Below, one piece after another: positions 62,901 to 64,000 of a stretch of DNA of 64,000 bases. Origin of the DNA: DATATB01 sp036268995 (GTDB taxonomy: Bacteria > Planctomycetota > Planctomycetia > Pirellulales > PNKZ01); contig DATATB010000098.1 of NCBI GenBank assembly GCA_036268995.1, forward strand, positions 62,001 through 126,000, read 5' to 3'. Position 1 is the first letter of the stretch, and each line of letters begins with the position of its first letter. The notes beneath the pieces were generated by a model, which was given only the letters and a program-made list of their open reading frames with translations, searched no databases and was not told where the DNA came from. A program made the translations under genes and the position numbers.

Positions 62901-64000
62901 GTGAGCAAGGTCGTTCCGGCGTAGGTGTTGGCGCCGGTAAGCGTCAGCGTGCCGGCGCCGGCGCGGGTGAGGCTGATCGCCGACGAACCGCTGATCACGG
63001 CAGAGATCGTGAGGTCCGAGGCCATGCTCAGGCGGCTGGTGTCGTTGATCGTGAAAGTGCGGGTCGTATTCGTCGAACCGCCAGAGAAACCGCTGAGGCT
63101 GCCCAGATCCAAGAAACCGCTGATCGTGGCGGCCGGCGATTGCCCGGTGGTCCCCTCGGCCCCAGTGACGGTCAGATTTCCGCCCAGCGTTAGCATGCCC
63201 GAGCCGGTGGTGATGTTCGCGCTATAGGTCTGACCGGTGACGAGCGTCAGCGAGCCGATCGTGTCGCTGAATCCGTTGAGGTCCAGCAGGCCGGCAGAAT
63301 TCACCGTGACCGACAGCAGCGTGCCGCCGGTAGGGTCGACTTGAAGGATCTGATTGCTTGCGCCCAAGCGCACGACGGAAGCATCGTTGCCTTCGATGTT
63401 GTCGCCGATGGTCAGGCCGCCCTGGATGGCCGTGCCGCCGGACTTATCAAGCAAGAGCGTGCCTTGCAGCACGGTCGTCGTGCCGTTGATCTGGTTGGGG
63501 CTCGTGCCGGCCAGATCGAGTTGGCCCGCGCCGACTTTTTCGAGAGCAGTGGTAGTGGGTGCGAATAGGCCGCTGACGGAGCCGCTGACGTTCAACTCGC
63601 TGCCGGCATCGACGCCGATGTATCCGGTCCCATTCATATCAATGCTGCCCGTCCAAGAGTTGCTGCCGCCCGTGCTGCGCAGCGCCCCGAGGCCGCTGAT
63701 AGGCAGCCCGCCGCCGGGCGTGCCCACGCCTATGCCGTTGCCGGAGATCGTCAGCGGTTCGGCAATAGTCACGCCACCCGAAACTTGCAGCGCGGCGCCG
63801 ATCGTGACGTTAGTGCCGGCGCTCGCACTGCCCAAGGCCGAGTTGTTCTCAGCCAGCAGCACGCCTTGCACGATGGAGGTCAAGCCAAGGTAGGTGTTGG
63901 GGCCGGAAAGAATGAGCGTGCCCGAGCCGTTTTTTGTGAGGCCGCCCGAGTCGGAGATGATGCCAGTGACGCTGGTCGTGCCGGAGCCGTCGAACGTGAG
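47909..64000 (-). CDS. Giant autotransporter-associated beta-strand repeat exoprotein (5' end outside window)
   Basis: An open frame of at least 5,363 codons, still open at the window edge. Most of it is autotransporter-associated beta-strand repeats: units of ~30 residues, G-L-T-K-x-G-x-G-T-L-x-L-S-G-x-N-T-Y-x-G-x-T. They fall into a larger cycle of ~300-500 residues marked by 'ATISGNLxLG' about nine times (near 63120, 60945, 60395, 57625, 56690, 55370, 53620, 51965, 50750). Four inserted ~90-residue modules interrupt it. Toward the C-terminus come cadherin/Ig-like domains (49810-48920), a dockerin-like pair of calcium motifs (48897-48735), a long Ala/Pro/Thr linker and a short conserved-looking tail. 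No autotransporter beta-barrel or PEP-CTERM signal is seen. It is likely a surface or secreted structural protein. Confidence 0.9.
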   Translation of the reverse strand, partial: LTFDGSGTTSVTGIISDSGGLTKNGSGTLILSGPNTYLGLTSIVQGVLLAENNSALGSASAGTNVTIGAALQVSGGVTIAEPLTISGNGIGVGTPGGGLPISGLGALRSTGGSNSWTGSIDMNGTGYIGVDAGSELNVSGSVSGLFAPTTTALEKVGAGQLDLAGTSPNQINGTTTVLQGTLLLDKSGGTAIQGGLTIGDNIEGNDASVVRLGASNQILQVDPTGGTLLSVTVNSAGLLDLNGFSDTIGSLTLVTGQTYSANITTGSGMLTLGGNLTVTGAEGTTGQSPAATISGFLDLGSLSGFSGGSTNTTRTFTINDTSRLSMASDLTISAVISGSSAISLTRAGAGTLTLTGANTYAGTTLLTAGLTEIGNSTAFGSGTVVISAAQLDAVGGAQTVANSIEIGGAAEFWGSNNLTFSGPTTLTASRNFYVLNPAQTVTFSGGIGESVFNGSSLSKFGPGTLALTGINSYSGQTIIGVGGGTLDLGASGTLLNNSNITIDDQATFKLDNATTYIANRISPLATITLAGGTLDFVGAANTASSESIGAVTLSAGHTSTVESDQASGGTAVLTLASLATAAGATVSFVGTGSALSATGSNQILVAIAPGSLTNGILPYATVTGPSSLDLATYMSNAAGVAITALPAADYVTSLSAAGPTSNVKLSSPGSYTANSATINALLISGSGITVGGINDSLTVSSGAVVFTGGGTNTLSVGRLNLGSQAFITADSGSTATISGVVTGAGTSLTKAGSGTVVLSGANQFSGSDYIDQGTLNIQNSAALGATSSTVTVNQGATLALQDPGGSPVNVGPMALTLWGFGLNNVGALENISGNSNSWAGTIALDNVSIDSTTVISNWGSSLMAATFIGSAAGQLSLTGAISGSAALVKLGAGTVALGGVLSNTFSGSTLVEQGTLLLNKATGLNSLGPTGDTIYIGNDVTSAQLELGANNQLLDTTAVVVNSTGTLNFNGFSDAVGALTLTIGPNGSSLVETGSGTLTLGGSVLVQGLGTGNPAPATISGNLALNPFTATAAVTRTFTVNDGAAGDDLVISAAIRDGNGVFSGGITKFGLGTMQFTGSSANTYTGTTTISEGTLELNKSPGVNALTGPLTVGEGSLGAGGADSQVVRLLASNQINGALAVLVNSTGLLDLNGFSDTIGTGPDVAALTINGGNVTTGSGTLTLDGDVTETAVSSNNIVNPGTISGNLNLGAAARTFSINHLAALPYDLIVSANISGAAGADLNKTGLGTLLLSGNNTYAGNTYLSASSPGEIAVGSDTALGTGTLFLSGSTLLSDSGPHVISNTVYMSGITFAGANSLTLSGPANLTASIVITVTNAMPVTFSGGIGETQNNDGISKFGSGFLYLTGQNTYDGITSVSGGWLVLDGPGTAINSSSFQVNANATLRIDNNSAGNLADRISGNATITVNGGTLLYIGASGAASSETIGQLTIGASASSTVISQPGAGSGSSVALTFGQLNRIQFGAVRFVGAGTSLGAANQILFTTAPTETGSGTNAILPYATVVSSAGQVDLATLSGSSNQLLAFTNYATGNINNVPSGSVYLLDGNSSTSPQTLTQVQSLNAVLIRGSGLVLTGNAGQPLALTSGTLVSAGTGANTLSVSTLDFGTAEGIITTDADLTISSRIIGGSAVGITKAGPAALTLSGTSPNTYTGQTIITQGVLNAQKSGALGAGGAASTVQTVTIGNAIGGSFELYFNGQETAAIAYNASAATVATDLDALTTIGGIGGSVTVTDPNPSANPNVYTITFGGSQAGIAQPGFGFGYNLSYNVVLPTFTIATLNSGGLIGAGTTVVSGAALQLSNSSTETGEQLTLNGTGLASTGALHGDGSNNAWNGPVVVSSATIVNVDSGGQLSIGDAISGTATFTKFGTGTLQFTGVNPNTLTGTTIVDDGTLLLNKTAGVTAINGALTIGNDIGPGSDVVQVETAEQISGGSVTVSSTGVLQLLSNVATSTTQAEQTVTVAGSSGSFTLTFSGQTTANIPFNATPATVQADLDSLSTIGGAGGSVSVTGTPGAYVVLFGGSLVDHAQAQMSIAIVSGSSISTDTVKVISNGGALGSQTIAALTTQVGIAASSSVLLASGTTLAFSGILTTNSGVAGASSTSPSITISGGNLALGTQGVSGTRTITVNDSPAWVDVSITSTITNAIGGGASGFIKAGAGRLVLDPTSDSNSFSGAVTVSAGELNLQQAGALGIAATTNVSSGAVLELQGASILTSVPLTLNGTATINASGGMLLNVSGNNTWAGNVLVIGAGSVTGASTVGVAAGTSLTLSGVISGSGISGDLTKILPGTLLFSGSSANTDTGTTTVNEGTLLLSKSAGVDAIAAAGSLTVGNDAGGSDSDLVQLTAASEIDPAASVTIDSTGQLDLDGFNQTLAGVTMEFGPTQSAALTTESGTLSLTGSATFNAVGTLYAGSPAATISGNLALGSTTHTFTVNSGVSLDNAQISATITGTGTVTKSGIGTLLLSTNNAAGWSSPITLSGGTVALGNSGGLGTGTLTVIGTTALRGEGTGVTLPNNITLSAGLTIAGTQSFALSDTISPTASNYTVSVTSTGPTSIGTVALSTFMLNLSTNFYTNVTLTAVTGQTLNKIGAGRLTVAPTGSVAPSTLLIQGGVLAVSTASSLGAAFVEPETGGALEISGTQTFTNNTLILFNTATANTGGNNFLTGALRSTSGNNTWSGSVILMGSPAAGVAYIGVDAGQLTMTGAISESISGSGLAKVGAGTLVLGGSASNTFTGLTTVDQGTLQLNKSGSANAIGSGGVTVGDGGGGHDADVLQFGPATGSAEIPNTSAETVTVGSSGELNLANYSANATISNLVLDTAPVSSADVQTGSAMLTVGQNENLTVISSGATDGSSPAATISGNLSLGAWAFFTVNPALVPSTAPDLAISATISGGSSAYLEFQGTGITALTGVNTYSGATFVNAGTLVLSGSGTDRYTSDMLVSGTLELDNGSAGNVNNRLGSSVYLELDGGTFSYIGAPGIASSETINAMDTATGDGLMESTVSSTAGSSVTITVASIRDQFSPAAAGLHFQGIGANLGSATNQIYFSSQPALIGGILPFAVMDDSSGVDFATYGATGIAPLGNYATSLSGAGPSTNVKLSAGATLTGGLTVNAILFASPGANLNLAGNQLTVASGAIATAAAGDQITTGSLSLGSQGYLDTEPGDTLAISSSVASSGLAKLGGGTLTLSGTNTYTGGTYIDAGLLNVQNSSGLGNGANGTTVYAGTALQMQGNIAISGQTLYLYGSGENNSGALQNVSGNNTWAGAVSLNANTIDVMSGQLTLSGQITGVGGMTEVGSGILQQSGSAANTYTGATTIGSGTLELNKTGAAAIPGSLVIGNGVGGLGAAQVVMMQASQFTSTASVTVNNTGSFDLAGFSQSLTSLTTNDGLVTNSGSGGTLTLSGASPLTFSGGTLNPGTGTLSLSTAGTITANAADQAVISGNLSLPTGTTVVSVSDGTALDDFVINATITGSGGISKSGAGTMLLSGNNNYSGGTSTSAGTLALGNANALGSNMLTISGGTLRADGGNLSIGNPVTVSGAITVGGRRDTSGINTGIDLTGAVNEIGSTTITVDDPSVLAEIANSIWGPGDSLTKAGDGTLILAGTGSTYTGGTVVTAGILNIQSSSALGGGAVSVSSGAALQLQGTLSIGNLPLTLGGSGFVGNIFGTGEGTGAIENVSGTSTWGTGTTAVTIGSATSLGSDTGSLTLNGTLNAVVNGVGQPVNQVGLGTLQLAGTAANSLTGTMTVNDGSLQLNKTSGRDAIEGTLIIGDNQGTGTDTVQELTANQVLASTAVTVAVNSTGLWDLSAIPQVDLSSAWQTVTISGSPVGGTFTLSYNGQTTAAIAYNAPANSGTGNVQSALAALTNIGSGNVSVSGNAGGPYLVTFTGALANTDISQMTATASFSGGSSPMVSVLGTATGGVGQVLIGPTAGTSNTTVLTLEIGQTSSASITTGSTILAFGGVNGLTGFSSGGVQVTAQPGITAASPATISGNLALSYGGAATRTLVVSDSPAANDLVISANLLDGLQPGNLTFQDTGLARVVLSGNNSYSGSTTVSSGELNVQSNTALGATVTSAVQNVNYSATGGTFTITFNGQTTAAIAYNASASTVQGALASLSNIGAGNVAVAGQGGNYNILFQGSLAGVAEAAVTVGNSLLGASVPVVSVIVSGGGGTVVSSGASLELSGGVTIAGEQLSLAGAGPVNSASTAAGAANAGYGGLRSVSGSNTWSGPISLSAATNSIGVDAGQLTLSGIISGIGSTVAKVGAGPLVYSGTLANTYTGNTYVNAGTLVVDKSAGAAIAGSVLVGNNFGGTDADVLQYGVGATTTEVSGTIIVESSGELDLATNNDSAGNTLVTVTGPTSSADVAAGSGGYTGYLITNIALAGTSASSPAAVISGTMPVSVVRTITVDRSGATDDLNISAVIISGSVVKSGWGTLDLSNTNSDGGTTLNANSGTVVVLADGALGAAATVTTVNAGSTLAFRGGVTYATSESIVVNGSGVTATGAATRNGAIDNLGGANSFAGTITLASASAIGVTAGSLAVSGAIGGAFALTVNGFGTLVTTGGITTSSTTVNNATLAGTGSDTGPVTLVTAGTLAPGTGSTPGILNTGSLTLNASGAFSVVLDGSTAGSGYSQNNVSGVVNLNGATLEASLGFVPAAGASFTILTSTTPVFGTFNNLPQGTIASIGGIGFTAQYNDGGDNVMLIANSAPTLSGTASLPTILKNATNPTGISVSALIAGGLSITDANSGAMQGIAVDGASNANGTWQFSLDGGGTWTAFGSPTDTSAVLLAANAGTLVRFVPSAGYSGTVSGGLTFRAWDQTSGVNGGTADASNNGASTPFSSATASASILVDAAPVVVGAYVSGSAWSASYLSMLAAAGVGNSAMGFELAGGANQLTTIVPWTNVTQISIAFSEPVTLGQASLTLYNSANAAISSSNYSYNSSTFVATWQFSTPLAANKYVLNLAANSVSDTAGMALDGAWTTGVSTFGDGSGNGTPGGDFNFYFDVVPGDANNSGSVTNGDVLDSKLQVGAVANSSNYLDDVNGAANITNSDVLLEKLQVGSNINAFPTPQLPPQSAPAAAPGDATPDDVPADDVTFDSSGNSVVVIAPAAGFVLPTLVPAAMVTSTVDAGLSLASGSSGDDSSADNAGFAAPTAQPAPAAAVSSTTISPASSTPMAATSTSLSPLVSPTSTIVVLAIPVSLPADPVSTDPAPAASPVADVLFQSLAESTAPAASALEPSDALILALESLGQTPSRAAFTPLDDVADNAAPTTLPPAISSPAWTPATALALDEVFSAAGRSGPHFASIDPAVMMITVADWEIADAAWAGIGRLWS
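48735..48897 (-). other. Dockerin-like calcium-binding domain in the giant protein
   Basis: Two EF-hand-type loops: GDANNSGSVTNGDVLDSK and, about 20 residues on, DDVNGAANITNSDVLLEK. This is the dockerin type I pattern (D-x-N-x-D/S-G) common at the ends of planctomycete exoproteins; it may bind calcium or anchor the protein. Confidence 0.8.
51424..51705 (-). other. Inserted ~90-residue module 1 of the giant protein
   Basis: Pattern G-G-T-F-T-I-T-F-N-G-Q-T-T-A-A-I-A-Y-N-A then V-Q-x-A-L-x-S-L-S-N-I-G. It is inserted between ALGA and a TVVSSGASLELS stretch. Edges approximate. Confidence 0.7.
52190..52478 (-). other. Inserted ~90-residue module 2 of the giant protein
   Basis: The same module (GGTFTLSYNGQTTAAIAYNA, then LAALTNIGSGNVSVSG), inserted after a 'TGLWDLS' sub-repeat. 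Edges approximate. Confidence 0.7.
57800..58078 (-). other. Inserted ~90-residue module 3 of the giant protein
   Basis: The same module (GSFTLTFSGQTTANIPFNAT, then LDSLSTIGGAGGSVSVTG), inserted after a 'TGVLQLL' sub-repeat, the same site as module 2. Edges approximate. Confidence 0.7.
58610..58913 (-). other. Inserted ~90-residue module 4 of the giant protein
   Basis: The same module (GGSFELYFNGQETAAIAYNA, then LDALTTIGGIGGSVTVTD), inserted between ALGA and TTVVSGAALQLS, the same site as module 1. Edges approximate. Confidence 0.7.

Noticed and set aside
48000..63900. Many plus-strand open frames opposite the giant gene
   Set aside because: They are short, change frame often, show no family motifs and only mirror the Gly/Thr/Ser-rich repeats of the minus-strand gene.

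Overview
The window is about 64 kb of high-GC bacterial chromosome that I read as a planctomycete, probably of the Pirellulales type. The evidence is the set of families present: a PSCyt1/DUF1549/DUF1553 cytochrome-like protein with a DUF1501 partner, a second DUF1501 gene, a DUF1080 protein, a BD-FAE-type alpha/beta hydrolase, a PQQ-like beta-propeller protein, a giant beta-strand-repeat exoprotein with a dockerin-like end, an atypical short DnaA, and many small palindromic intergenic repeats. Genes lie on both strands. Species cannot be fixed from the sequence.

Layout. 1-6.4 kb: the end of a WD40 protein, a HAD hydrolase, a membrane pyrophosphatase (hppA) with a clear terminator, a 2OG-Fe(II) oxygenase and a GT9 glycosyltransferase. 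6.7-13.4 kb: a small basic protein, a DnaJ-like/MshEN membrane protein, and a tight three-gene unit of HlyD adaptor, GAF-HlyD fusion, and PqqD-like/M50/HlyD fusion with no ATPase beside it. 13.5-15.8 kb, minus strand: an extremely acidic protein, scpB and a membrane-anchored unknown. 16-23.3 kb: the replication block, cysteine desulfurase - dnaA - candidate oriC - dnaN - DUF721 (DciA-like) - gyrB, so this window probably spans the chromosomal origin. 23.3-27.9 kb: an accessory patch with a SIR2-like protein (possible anti-phage effector), two small unknowns, an orphan DUF433 antitoxin-like gene, a DTW-domain tRNA-modifying enzyme and dense repeats. 27.9-33.8 kb: secreted proteins (GH42-like, esterase-like, DUF1080, a LamG-like protein). 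33.9-40.1 kb: a TolC-like outer membrane protein convergent with an RND permease fused to its own periplasmic adaptor. 40.3-47.9 kb: PQQ-like propeller, PSCyt1/PSD1 and two DUF1501 proteins. 47.9-64 kb, minus strand: one open frame of more than 5,360 codons running off the window, encoding a giant extracellular beta-strand-repeat protein.

The most notable unexplained signal is intergenic. At least six short palindromes carry a GTAG tetranucleotide on one flank, the architecture of REP elements moved by RAYT (Y1) transposases. Two of them sit exactly at the ends of a duplicated block of about 168-200 bp, one copy of which carries what looks like the decayed 3' end of the DUF433 gene. Several other inverted-repeat families with arms of about 25-40 nt lie in nearly every gap over 250 bp. 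No rRNA, tRNA, CRISPR array or intact transposase was recognised.
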